Positions 54,932 through 63,312 are shown, counted from the first letter of the stretch. The stretch is DNA of 64,000 nucleotides from JAJCYK01 sp965224285 (GCA_965224285.1 OZ245043.1:1488001-1552000); one strand, 5' to 3'. Translations and numbers: made by a program. Notes: generated by a model not told the origin, from the letters alone.

Positions 54932-55302
54932 TGTTCGGCAATTATTTTCACTGGTGGTTCAGAGCTTTCACGCAGGCCGAGCTTGGACACTTTAGCTGAA
55001 ACCTCTGATTGCTTACTGTCAAACATGTAGTCTGCTTTCAATGTGTGATAGTCAGCGCGCAGGTCTTGTACCTGCTTTTGGATCCTGTCAATCTTCCTTA
55101 TAGTATTCTCGGCATAATGTCCGTTTCCTACATATATCACCCCAAGCAACATCAGAAACAATCCGTGGGGCAGATAATCCCCGGAAATTCGTTGAATAGA
55201 AAATTCATCCACTTTAAGCCAGCGCTCCAGTACGCTGAAGAAGCCCATTCCCGAACGTCCCTTTTTTCTCTTTACTTTATAAGTATTTAGTTTCTTTGCC
55301 AT
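54928..55302 (-). CDS. ftsL: FtsL-like divisome protein
   Basis: A 124-residue protein with a basic cytoplasmic N-terminus (residues 3-16), one membrane helix (about 46-62, LFLMLLGVIYVGN) and a periplasmic coiled coil (about 68-105) with heptad-like Ile/Leu spacing. This plan, the size and the place between rsmH and ftsI identify it as FtsL, although sequence similarity in this family is very low. It overlaps rsmH by 16 bases and ftsI by 4. Confidence 0.8.
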   Translation of the reverse strand: MAKKLNTYKVKRKKGRSGMGFFSVLERWLKVDEFSIQRISGDYLPHGLFLMLLGVIYVGNGHYAENTIRKIDRIQKQVQDLRADYHTLKADYMFDSKQSEVSAKVSKLGLRESSEPPVKIIAEQ

Positions 55303-56204
55303 GATAGTCTTTCAGCGATTCTCAGTTTAGCGCTCCTGGCCCTGGAGTTGGCTTTCATTTCTTCGTCGGTAGGAGTCATGGGTTTTCTCAACAATGGCTT
55401 AAAAGGGCGTTGAGGATTACCGTAAAAATCCTGCTGTACCTTACCCCTAAAATTGCCTTTATTGATAAAGTTTTTAACCAGCCTATCTTCCAGGGAATGA
55501 TAGCTCATTACCACCAATCGACCTTCGGTTTCGATCACCTGTTCACACTGAAGCAAAAGCTCACGCAGCGCATTCAACTCATCATTGACTTCAATGCGCA
55601 AGGCCTGGAATACCTGTGCCTGATATTTGTTTTCCCGATTTCTGGGTGCCAAGGGCTTTACAATTTGCTTTAAGTCCTCTACAGTGTTGATTGGTTGTCG
55701 CACGCGAGCCGCCACAATAGCGGCGGCCAGCGTTTTGGCATTTCTCAACTCTCCGTATTGGCCTAATATTCGATGTAAAGCTGCTTCATCATAGGTGTTG
55801 ACAATATCCCTGGCTGTTTGAGCTGTCTGCCGGTCCATCCTCATATCCAGCTCCGCATTATGGCGAGTGGAAAATCCACGGTTTGGAGTATCAATCTGGT
55901 AAGAGGAAATTCCCAGATCAGCAAGTACGCCGTCTACCTTATTAACCCCGTTTAGCCTTAAATATTTTTTCATATACCTAAAATTGACCCCTATGAAGGT
56001 GAATTTTTTTTGGTCTAACTCCTCAGCGTTTCGCGCGGCGTCAGAATCCTGATCAAACCCGATCAATCGTCCGCTGGTCAGTTGCTGTATGATCATTTTT
56101 GCATGACCTCCCCCGCCAAACGTGGCATCCACATAGGTGCCTTCGGGATTGATGTTAAGCCCTTCGATACACTGCTCCAATAAAACGGGCACATGATAAT
56201 CCAT
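55287..56204 (-). CDS. rsmH: 16S rRNA m4C1402 methyltransferase RsmH (MraW)
   Basis: A 305-residue SAM-dependent methyltransferase acting on the ribosomal P site. It starts HVPVLLEQCIEGL, and has the SAM loop DATFGGGGHA (about residues 26-35), ADLGISSYQ, and MSYHSLEDRLVK near residue 240. It is the second gene of the cluster; the 116 bases to mraZ contain nothing I recognise beyond their leader role. Confidence 0.97.
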   Translation of the reverse strand: MDYHVPVLLEQCIEGLNINPEGTYVDATFGGGGHAKMIIQQLTSGRLIGFDQDSDAARNAEELDQKKFTFIGVNFRYMKKYLRLNGVNKVDGVLADLGISSYQIDTPNRGFSTRHNAELDMRMDRQTAQTARDIVNTYDEAALHRILGQYGELRNAKTLAAAIVAARVRQPINTVEDLKQIVKPLAPRNRENKYQAQVFQALRIEVNDELNALRELLLQCEQVIETEGRLVVMSYHSLEDRLVKNFINKGNFRGKVQQDFYGNPQRPFKPLLRKPMTPTDEEMKANSRARSAKLRIAERLSWQRN

Positions 56205-56320
56205 ATCATCATGTTTCCGCAGATAATTGCCATAACTCCCGGCGCCTCGGTGGTCTCTGAAGAATCGTTTCCAGAAAAATCAATTCATATCGGAGTCCGT
56301 TTTGGTACCAGGACATTGTT

Positions 56321-56764
56321 CTAATCATCTAAATATTTCTGGGCCAATCTGGAAAATTCCGACTGGTCCTGAATCAAGTATTTTTCGTAAAGTTCGGGAT
56401 TCCAAATCTCCACGCGATTGCCCATGCCAACTACTATCACCTCTTTTTGGAGTTGAGAGTACCTGATCATGGGCTTTGGGATTAAAAATCGTCCCATGGA
56501 ATCAAGTTCCACTGGAGCGTTCCCTCTGAAAAAATTTCGCTGGAGCATTCTAAATTCTTCATTAAACTCGTTGAGCCCGGCAATCTTGTTATAGATCTTT
56601 TTGTATTCAAGCAGTGGATATAATACCAGACAAGGTTCGAATCCACGCCGCAGCATGAGTTCCTTTCCGCTACTTTCCGGCAGCTGGGCCTTTATCTTGG
56701 CCGGCAATACCAAGCGGCCCTTGGCATCGAGTTTACAATCGTACTCACTGGAAAAGAAAGCCAT
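56321..56764 (-). CDS. mraZ: Transcriptional regulator MraZ
   Basis: A 147-residue regulator with two AbrB/SpoVT-like half-domains. The two DNA-contacting repeats are visible as CKLDAKGRLVLPAKIK (about residues 10-25) and ELDSMGRFLIPKPMIR (about 84-99). MraZ forms rings and represses or tunes its own division and wall cluster by binding short direct repeats upstream of mraZ, and such repeats are present here. It is the first gene of the 13-gene cluster. Confidence 0.96.
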   Translation of the reverse strand: MAFFSSEYDCKLDAKGRLVLPAKIKAQLPESSGKELMLRRGFEPCLVLYPLLEYKKIYNKIAGLNEFNEEFRMLQRNFFRGNAPVELDSMGRFLIPKPMIRYSQLQKEVIVVGMGNRVEIWNPELYEKYLIQDQSEFSRLAQKYLDD

Positions 56765-56792
56765 GCTTTATCCAACAATCCTTAGCTCAAAA

Positions 56793-56800
56793 CAAATGTA
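56793..56800 (-). promoter_or_regulatory. -7 element of the mraZ promoter
   Basis: TACATTTG on the minus strand matches TAnnTTTG exactly and lies about 29 bases ahead of the mraZ ATG. There is no TTTG at the -33 position; that place is taken by the last repeat of the MraZ box. Confidence 0.55.
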
Positions 56801-56823
56801 GAAAAATAAATGACATAATCCAC

Positions 56824-56849
56824 CACAGATTGACACTTTTTACCACTTT
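56824..56849 (-). promoter_or_regulatory. Probable MraZ box (10-base direct repeats)
   Basis: Read on the minus strand, the 6-mers AAAGTG (56849-56844) and AAAGTG (56839-56834), then the degenerate TCTGTG (56829-56824), follow each other with exactly 4-base linkers. This fits the MraZ box of other bacteria, which is several AAAGTG[T/G]-like repeats spaced by 10. It ends at the -33 position of the mraZ promoter, a good place for repression. Confidence 0.65.
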
Positions 56850-57232
56850 TTTATGAAATGACTCTTTTTCAACTAAAAATCAAGAATAGTCCGGGAATTT
56901 TGGTTCGGATGAAAAACTATAAAATAGCTATTTAAAGCTTAAAAAGCCCTAAAATCATACTATTACTGAATAATTATCATAGCGTCTTTTTCAGTGGTAG
57001 AAAGTGGGAAAAAATTTGACTTTTTGCTTAAAAAGTATTGAGTATTCTATTATTTCTTTGACTATTTACTCTAATTCTTACTTACAGATCAGCCAGTACC
57101 CTGGAAATATTATACCAAGAAAGCGATGGGATAAAGCTCAAAATAGGTGGCCACAACCAAAAATGGGTTAAGTCATGAAAACTGCGGTTCTCCTCCCTGG
57201 CAACTAAAAAATGGCTATACTTCACTTAGGAA

Positions 57233-58207
57233 TTAGCGGTTGCGCTCAATGGTAAATGCCACCATATCCTTTAGGGAGCTCTTGTAGGCGGAGTCATCAA
57301 AATGATCCAGCATGGTCAGGGCATCAGCTACGTACTGTTCCATTACCTGGTTGGCGTAGGCGATTCCCCCGGATTCTCTTACAAACTGGATAACTTCCTT
57401 TACTTTTTTGTGTTGGTGATTATGATTTTTAATAAGATTCCGGATGCTCTTGCGTTCTGACCAGGTAGCATTTTTTAATGAATATATCAGGGGCAAGGTC
57501 ATCTTTTTTTCTCTGATATCAATGCCCAGCGGCTTACCAATTTCACTGGTACCATAATCAAATAGGTCATCCTTAATTTGAAAGGCCATTCCTATCTTTT
57601 CCCCAAAGGATTTCATGAGTCCTATATGATGATCAGCGGCTCCTGCAGAGGTGGCTCCCACGGCACAGCAAGAGGCGATCAAACTGGCAGTTTTTTGGCG
57701 AATGATATCGAAGTAAACAGATTCTGTTATATCCAGGTTTTTTGACTTCTCCATCTGTAGCAACTCTCCTTCACTCATTTCCCGGACTGCTTCTGATACC
57801 AACCTCAAGAGGTTGAAATCTCCGTGATCTACCGAAAGTAAAAGACCCCGGGAAAGTAGATAGTCGCCTACCAGAACGGCGATCTTATTTTTCCATAAGG
57901 CATTCACCGAAAAAAAGCCCCGGCGATAATCCGCGTCGTCTACCACATCATCATGTACCAGGGTGGCGGTATGTAGCAATTCGATAAGCGAAGCGCCTCG
58001 GTAGGTGCTTTCGGAAATGGTGCCACTGGTTCCAGCTGAAAGAAATACAAACATAGGTCTCATCTGTTTCCCTTTCCGCTTGACGATATAACCCATGATC
58101 TTGTCCAGAAGCAACACCCTACTCTTCATCAAAGCCCGGAATTTCTTTTCAAATTCCTTCATTTCAATGGCAATAGGGGCTTGGATATCTACCAGTGACA
58201 GACTCAT
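57233..58207 (-). CDS. Polyprenyl diphosphate synthase
   Basis: A 324-residue all-trans prenyltransferase extending allylic diphosphates with isopentenyl diphosphate. The first Asp-rich motif is HDDVVDDADYRRG (about residues 83-95) and the second KDDLFDYG near 218. The residue pattern before the first motif suggests a long-chain product (menaquinone side chain) more than geranylgeranyl diphosphate, but this is uncertain. It lies between the division cluster and the carotenoid genes and could feed either quinone or carotenoid synthesis. Confidence 0.9.
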   Translation of the reverse strand: MSLSLVDIQAPIAIEMKEFEKKFRALMKSRVLLLDKIMGYIVKRKGKQMRPMFVFLSAGTSGTISESTYRGASLIELLHTATLVHDDVVDDADYRRGFFSVNALWKNKIAVLVGDYLLSRGLLLSVDHGDFNLLRLVSEAVREMSEGELLQMEKSKNLDITESVYFDIIRQKTASLIASCCAVGATSAGAADHHIGLMKSFGEKIGMAFQIKDDLFDYGTSEIGKPLGIDIREKKMTLPLIYSLKNATWSERKSIRNLIKNHNHQHKKVKEVIQFVRESGGIAYANQVMEQYVADALTMLDHFDDSAYKSSLKDMVAFTIERNR

Positions 58208-58347
58208 AAAGCGGTTACAATAATACTATCAATTTAATCCAAACCAAAAATGTTGGATAAGATTCGCATCCATTTATAATCAGGTATTTAGCCCCCTGGT
58301 AGCTGTTGGAAGAATATTGCTCATATATCTGTGGGTTTCCGCTAAAT

Positions 58348-58379
58348 TTTGTTTACTCTTATGCGTATTATTATAAACA
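58348..58379. promoter_or_regulatory. Possible operator before the MerR gene
   Basis: Inverted repeat TTGTTTA (58348-58354) and TAAACAA (58373-58379), centres 25 bases apart, about 65 bases ahead of the regulator's ATG. The same word recurs in front of the sigma-crt genes and the SRPBCC-crtZ genes. Confidence 0.45.
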
Positions 58380-58444
58380 ATTTAAACCACTTTGGGTTAT
58401 CTAGTTATGGCTGGGAAACTTCCCCGAGGTAATGCGGTACGATA

Positions 58445-59347
58445 ATGAGTAAATATTCAATTAAAGACCTGGAACATTTAAGTGGTATAAAAGCTCATAC
58501 TATTCGTATTTGGGAAAAGCGCTATCAGTTGCTTTCACCTAAAAGAACTCCTACCAATATCAGATACTATCAGGCAGCCGATTTAAAGCTGATCCTTAAT
58601 ATATCCCGGCTCAAAGAGCATGGTTTCAAGATCTCCAAAATTGCGGAAATGAGCCAGGAAGGAATTAATGAGTTGGTTATGAATCTATCTGGCAATGAGT
58701 CAGATGATGTGACCCATTATATACACCGTCTCACCACCGCAATGATAGACCTCGATGAACCCCTCTTTGAAACGACGCTATCAACCTGTATCCTGCAATT
58801 TGGATTTGAACATACCATGCTAAAGGTGATCTACCCCTTTCTGGTGAAAATTGGATTTTTGTGGCAAACTGAAGCCATACATCCTGCTCAAGAGCATTTC
58901 ATTACCTGTTTGATCAGGCAGAAGATCATTGTCGCCATAGATGGGCAGCGGCCGGCAGCAAACAATTCACTGAAGTTTCTATTATTTCTACCAGAACATG
59001 AACTGCACGAAATCAACTTGTTATTCGCTCATTATTTACTGAGTAAGCACGGACAAAAGGTCATCTACCTGGGACAGAATTTACCCTTTGCCGATTTGTT
59101 ACTGGCCTATGATCTCCATCGTCCTAAATTTCTATTGACTTCAGTTACCAGCCGCTCGAAACCCAGGCAGCTCAAAGATTACCTAGTTAAGCTGAACACC
59201 TCCTTCCCCGACAGCGAAGTCTTGATCGGAGGAGCCTCTCTATCAGAGATGTCGTTTGAGCTCCCATCCAATCTGGTAGTTTTGCAAAATATACAGGACC
59301 TACAAGGGTATTGCCACCTTAAGCCGGAGCCGATAACGGCAGATTAA
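58445..59347 (+). CDS. MerR-family regulator with cobalamin-binding-like domain (CarH/LitR type)
   Basis: A 300-residue regulator. The N-terminal MerR winged helix (residues 4-70) contains RIWEKRY. A helical-bundle domain (about 90-165) has W140, nine residues, then E150-H151, exactly the W-x9-EH motif that caps B12 in light-sensing CarH proteins. The C-terminal Rossmann-like B12 domain (about 175-290) has E186-L-H188-E-I-N. The cobalt-binding His of the ExHxxG motif is kept, but Gly is replaced by Asn. CarH with adenosylcobalamin represses carotenoid genes in the dark. Here the sigma-crtI-crtB genes follow directly, which supports that role. Confidence 0.85.
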   Translation: MSKYSIKDLEHLSGIKAHTIRIWEKRYQLLSPKRTPTNIRYYQAADLKLILNISRLKEHGFKISKIAEMSQEGINELVMNLSGNESDDVTHYIHRLTTAMIDLDEPLFETTLSTCILQFGFEHTMLKVIYPFLVKIGFLWQTEAIHPAQEHFITCLIRQKIIVAIDGQRPAANNSLKFLLFLPEHELHEINLLFAHYLLSKHGQKVIYLGQNLPFADLLLAYDLHRPKFLLTSVTSRSKPRQLKDYLVKLNTSFPDSEVLIGGASLSEMSFELPSNLVVLQNIQDLQGYCHLKPEPITAD

Positions 59348-59386
59348 CTGCAAATCTCTGGTTTAGGCATTCTATCTAATTTTAAG

Positions 59387-59463
59387 TTGTTTAACTTTTA
59401 TTTTTATTTGTTAAACAATTTTGAGTATATTGCGTTTAACTTTTATAAGGAAATATTAAACAA
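59387..59463. promoter_or_regulatory. Array of four putative operators before the sigma-crt operon
   Basis: Four copies of one word in 77 bases: TTGTTTAA (59387-59394), TTGTTAAACAA (59408-59418, a perfect palindrome around a central base), GCGTTTAAC (59432-59440) and TTAAACAA (59456-59463). Centres are 22-24 bases apart, close to two DNA turns. The 13-mer GTTTAACTTTTAT also repeats exactly at 59389 and 59434. The last copy ends 4 bases before the sigma ATG. Confidence 0.6.
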
Positions 59464-59467
59464 CAAT

Positions 59468-59974
59468 ATGAAATATAAAGATTTTGGATATACCCTTCAT
59501 CAAGTTACCGGCACTCTTCGCCCAGCGGCCTTGCAACTTACCCGTAATCGAGATGACAGCAATGACTTGCTTCAGGAGACTTTACTTAAAGCTTTCCGCA
59601 ATCGGCATCGTTTTAATCCAGGGACTAATCTCAAAGCCTGGGTTTATACGATTATGAAAAACACTTTCATTTCTGACTATCAGAAAAAAGTAAGACGCAA
59701 AACTTTTACTGATCCTACAGACAACCAGTATTTCCTGAACAGCGCCAGCAACCTGCCCAGCCATCGGGAGGCTGATTCAGAGCTGCGTCTCAGTGAAATA
59801 CACCACGCTATTAACCAGCTGACTCCACAATATCGAATCCCTTTTGAAATGTATTTCACCGGATTCAAATATCAGGAAATTGCCGAAAAACTCAGCTTAC
59901 CCCTGGGGACGGTAAAAAACCGTATTTTCTTAGCTCGGAAGGAACTGAAAAGCAAACTGAAGAACTTTATCTAA
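59468..59974 (+). CDS. ECF-like RNA polymerase sigma factor
   Basis: A 168-residue sigma-70 family factor. Region 2 spans about residues 12-80 (with DLLQETLLKAFRN and LKAWVYTIMKN) and region 4 about 110-165 (with GFKYQEIAEKLSLPLGTVKNRI). There is no anti-sigma gene beside it. The frame is open back to 59387 through the operator array, but ATG 59468 starts the conserved part. It sits between the MerR regulator and crtI, an arrangement resembling the light-controlled CarQ-type sigma circuits of other carotenoid producers. I infer it drives the crt genes. Confidence 0.9.
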   Translation: MKYKDFGYTLHQVTGTLRPAALQLTRNRDDSNDLLQETLLKAFRNRHRFNPGTNLKAWVYTIMKNTFISDYQKKVRRKTFTDPTDNQYFLNSASNLPSHREADSELRLSEIHHAINQLTPQYRIPFEMYFTGFKYQEIAEKLSLPLGTVKNRIFLARKELKSKLKNFI

Positions 59975-59992
59975 TTCCGCTATCTTTGCTCA

Positions 59993-61477
59993 ATGCCCCC
60001 AAGAACAGTGGTCATTATCGGTGCAGGAGTAGCAGGACTGGCGGCGTCATGTTGTCTGGCTCAAGCCGGTTTTGAAGTCGTCATACTGGAAAAGCTTCAG
60101 ACTCCTGGTGGCCGCGCCCGGCAGTTCAAGGAACAAGGTTACACTTTCGATATGGGTCCCAGTTGGTACTGGATGCCGGAAGTATTTGAACGCTTCTTTG
60201 CCAAATTTCAGCAATCCACATCTGACTTCTATCAACTGCAACGGCTTGACCCCTCCTACCAGTTAATTTTTCACCATGCTGAAAAAATATCCATGCCTGC
60301 CGACTTCCATGAGATATTACAAACCTTTGAACATATAGAGCCCGGCAGTGGGAGAAAATTAGAAATATTCCTGCAACAGGCTGGTGAAAAATACCAGACC
60401 GGCATGAATAGTTTGGTATACCTTCCCGGCAATTCAGTGCTCGAATTAATTTCGGTCAAACTGCTAAAGCGTCTTTTCCAGCTGGATATTTTTAGATCCT
60501 TTGAAAGCCATATCCGAAAATACTTCCAGGACCCACGACTTCATCAAGCCCTATCATTTCCCGTGATGTTTTTGGGGGCCTCACCAGCCCATACACCAGC
60601 CTTATACAGCCTTATGAACTACGCCGATCTCAAACTGGGTACCTGGTACCCTGAAGGGGGTATGTTCAGCTTAATCAAGGCCATGGCCTCTCTCGCCGCT
60701 AGTCTTGGAGTTGACATCAGGTACAACCAGGAGGTAAACAATATCAAAGTAGCCTCAGGCAGAGCCACCGGGGTAGAGACTGAGCAAGATTATCACCCAG
60801 CTGATGTAATTTTGGCGGCCGCGGATTACCACTATGTGGATCAGGTACTGGTACCTGAAAGCTTTCGTCAATACTCGACCTCTTATTGGACCAGCCGCAA
60901 GCTGGCTCCTTCCTCCTTGATCTTCTACCTGGGCATTGATCGAAAAATACCCGGGCTTTTACATCATAATTTATTTTTTGATGCAGATTTTGATACTCAT
61001 ATCCAAGAGATCTACAGCAACCCAAATTGGCCCGCTCAGCCTCTCTTCTATGTCTGTGCTACCAGTAAAACCGACCCCTCAACTTGTCCTCCAGGGCATG
61101 AGAACGTGTTTGTGCTAATTCCGGTAGCCCCAGGACTGAAGGACAGCCCGGAGATCCGGGATCGCTATTACCATCTGATAATTGAAAGAATGGAGAAAAA
61201 CCTTGGCTGTGCCATCAAGCCTCACGTGCATTACTGCCGCAGTTATGCCCACGATGATTTTATTGCGGACTATCACGCTTTCCGGGGCAATGCATACGGA
61301 TTGGCCAATACCCTGCGGCAAACAGCCATGCTAAAGCCCCGCATTAGGAGCAGTAAAGTAAAAAACCTATTTTTCACTGGTCAACTGACCCTCCCTGGAC
61401 CGGGATTGCCTCCGTGTGTAATATCAGGAGAAGTGGTAAGTCAGGAAATTATACGACATTTCAGGCCAGCATCATGA
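59993..61477 (+). CDS. crtI: Phytoene desaturase
   Basis: A 494-residue FAD-dependent desaturase that converts phytoene stepwise to lycopene. The dinucleotide loop GAGVAGL is at residues 10-16, followed by EKLQTPGGRARQF. The C-terminal CrtI signature is seen as FFTGQLTLPGPGLPPCVISGE (about 467-486). It starts 18 bases behind the sigma gene and overlaps crtB by 4 bases (ATGA). The product range (number of desaturation steps) cannot be read from sequence. Confidence 0.95.
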   Translation: MPPRTVVIIGAGVAGLAASCCLAQAGFEVVILEKLQTPGGRARQFKEQGYTFDMGPSWYWMPEVFERFFAKFQQSTSDFYQLQRLDPSYQLIFHHAEKISMPADFHEILQTFEHIEPGSGRKLEIFLQQAGEKYQTGMNSLVYLPGNSVLELISVKLLKRLFQLDIFRSFESHIRKYFQDPRLHQALSFPVMFLGASPAHTPALYSLMNYADLKLGTWYPEGGMFSLIKAMASLAASLGVDIRYNQEVNNIKVASGRATGVETEQDYHPADVILAAADYHYVDQVLVPESFRQYSTSYWTSRKLAPSSLIFYLGIDRKIPGLLHHNLFFDADFDTHIQEIYSNPNWPAQPLFYVCATSKTDPSTCPPGHENVFVLIPVAPGLKDSPEIRDRYYHLIIERMEKNLGCAIKPHVHYCRSYAHDDFIADYHAFRGNAYGLANTLRQTAMLKPRIRSSKVKNLFFTGQLTLPGPGLPPCVISGEVVSQEIIRHFRPAS

Positions 61478-62310
61478 AGGAAATATACGATAAGGTCTCC
61501 TTTGAATGCAGTAAGCTGATAACCAACGCCTACAGTACTTCATTTTCACTGGGCATCAAGAGCCTTGATGGACAGTTCCATGCTCCAATTTATGCTATCT
61601 ATGGCTTTGTCAGAGCAGCCGACGAAATTGTGGATACGTTTCACGAATATCCCAAATCCAAATTACTGGACAAATTTAAGCAGGACACTTACCAGGCCAT
61701 CCGGGAAGGCATAAGCCTGAACCCGATATTGCATAGCTTTCAGGCGGTAGTAAACCAGTTCAACATAGATCTGGAATTAATTGATACCTTTCTTCACAGC
61801 ATGGAAATGGATTTGCACCGCCAGGAATACAACACTCAAAAGTATAAGCAATACATTCGGGGTTCTGCCGAAGTGGTGGGATTGATGTGTCTTAAGGTAT
61901 TCGTGGTCGGAGATGATAAGGAATATGAAAAACTAAAGTTACCCGCCATGAAACTGGGGTCGGCATTCCAAAAAGTTAACTTTCTAAGGGATCTGAAAAA
62001 TGACTACCAGAACTTAGGCCGCCGGTATTTTCCCGGCATCGATCTGGATAAATTCGATTCCACCTGTAAGACCACACTCGAGCAGGATATAAAGCGCGAT
62101 TTTGAAGAAGGCTATGGGGGAATCAAAGACCTACCCCAAGGAGCCCGGTTTGGAGTTTATTGTGCTTATGTGTATTACCGGGCATTATTGACAAAAATTT
62201 GCCGCACTCCGCCTGAACTTATTATGTCGCAAAGGATTAGGATCCCCAATTTCAAAAAATACCTGTTGTTCTTAAACTCCTATTTCAAATACCGGTTTAA
62301 TTTGATTTAA
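61474..62310 (+). CDS. crtB: Phytoene synthase
   Basis: A 278-residue squalene/phytoene synthase family enzyme joining two geranylgeranyl diphosphates. The first Asp-rich motif is in RAADEIVDTF (about residues 46-55) and the second in FLRDLKNDYQNLGRRYFP (about 169-186). The ATG at 61474 overlaps the crtI stop. The in-frame extension to 61414 lies inside crtI and is not needed. Its 3' end overlaps the convergent reductase gene by 14 bases. Confidence 0.95.
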   Translation: MKEIYDKVSFECSKLITNAYSTSFSLGIKSLDGQFHAPIYAIYGFVRAADEIVDTFHEYPKSKLLDKFKQDTYQAIREGISLNPILHSFQAVVNQFNIDLELIDTFLHSMEMDLHRQEYNTQKYKQYIRGSAEVVGLMCLKVFVVGDDKEYEKLKLPAMKLGSAFQKVNFLRDLKNDYQNLGRRYFPGIDLDKFDSTCKTTLEQDIKRDFEEGYGGIKDLPQGARFGVYCAYVYYRALLTKICRTPPELIMSQRIRIPNFKKYLLFLNSYFKYRFNLI

Positions 62311-63277
62311 ACCGGGACTTCAATTCATCCATAATGATCACCGCATGTCCCCGGGAGTTTTCGATAAACCACTTGTTGGTTCTCAAGCCACCGCAAATTA
62401 CTCCGGCCAGGTAGATATTTTTTTGATTGGTCTCGTGAGTATCAGGATCATATTGGGGTGACCGTATCTCGTTATCGTTTATCTTTATCCCCAACGAGCG
62501 CAAGAAGTTAAAATCGGGCTGATAACCGGTCATGGCCAGTACGAAATCATTCTCCAGGGTCATAGACCCGTCAGGTGTCTCTATATCGATCTCATGCTCC
62601 CGGATCTCGGTAATAGCTGAATCGAAATAAGCCTTTATGGCGCCCTCCTTAATCCGGTTTTCTACATCCGGCTTCACCCAGTACTTCACACTAGGGCTTA
62701 TCTCAGTTTCCCTCATAATCATGGTAACATGGGCGCCTTTGCGGTAGGTTTCCAACGCCACGTCTACCGCGGAATTGGCCGCACCTACCACTGCGATCTG
62801 CTGACCGAAATAGGGATGAGGTTCATCGTAGTAATGCCTAACCTTAGGTAGATCTTCCCCCGGTATATGCAGCATGTAGGGCAAGTCATAAAATCCGGTG
62901 GCTACAATAATAGAGCGGGTTTTATAGCGTCCTCTGCTGGTAGTGATCTCATAGTGGTCATCTTTCGGCTCCGAGTTCAACACCTTTTCATACAATTTAG
63001 TCTTCAACTTCCAACTGGAGGCTACTCTTCTGTAATACTCCAAGGCTTCAGAACGGGTAGGTTTGCTACCGTGGGAAATAAAAGGAACCTCCCCAATCTC
63101 CAGCCGCTCGGAAGTGCTGAAAAATGTCATGTTGTAGGGATAGTTATAGAGGGAATTGACCAGACAGCCCTTATCAATGATCACATAGGAAAACCCGGCC
63201 TTTTCCGCTTCAATACCGCAGGCCAAACCTATAGGCCCGGCGCCTACAATCAGAGTTTGTAATATTTCGTCAGTCAT
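62297..63277 (-). CDS. ypdA: YpdA-like bacillithiol disulfide reductase
   Basis: A 326-residue FAD- and NADPH-dependent oxidoreductase. The FAD loop GAGPIG is at residues 12-17 and the NADPH loop VGAANSAVD near 163. The conserved MTFFSTSERLEIG stretch and a C-terminal NKWFIENSRGH are typical of the YpdA (Bdr) group, which recycles oxidised bacillithiol in Firmicutes. There is no CxxC redox pair, as expected for YpdA. It is tail to tail with crtB, so it is not part of that operon. A role in bacillithiol recycling is inferred. Confidence 0.85.
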   Translation of the reverse strand: MTDEILQTLIVGAGPIGLACGIEAEKAGFSYVIIDKGCLVNSLYNYPYNMTFFSTSERLEIGEVPFISHGSKPTRSEALEYYRRVASSWKLKTKLYEKVLNSEPKDDHYEITTSRGRYKTRSIIVATGFYDLPYMLHIPGEDLPKVRHYYDEPHPYFGQQIAVVGAANSAVDVALETYRKGAHVTMIMRETEISPSVKYWVKPDVENRIKEGAIKAYFDSAITEIREHEIDIETPDGSMTLENDFVLAMTGYQPDFNFLRSLGIKINDNEIRSPQYDPDTHETNQKNIYLAGVICGGLRTNKWFIENSRGHAVIIMDELKSRFKSN

Positions 63278-63312
63278 AAATGGTTCAGGCCCAAAACTAA
63301 ACTTTATTTTTA

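Larger units (their letters stand above)
56765..57232. other. AT-rich intergenic region upstream of mraZ (468 bases)
   Basis: This gap holds the mraZ promoter and MraZ box at its left end, and a second pair of 10-base-spaced repeats in the opposite orientation at 56991-57006 (TCAGTG and AAAGTG). The rest is AT-rich. I found no reading frame above about ten codons with a sensible start, no tRNA, and no convincing terminator behind the polyprenyl synthase gene's upstream neighbours. Confidence 0.5.
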
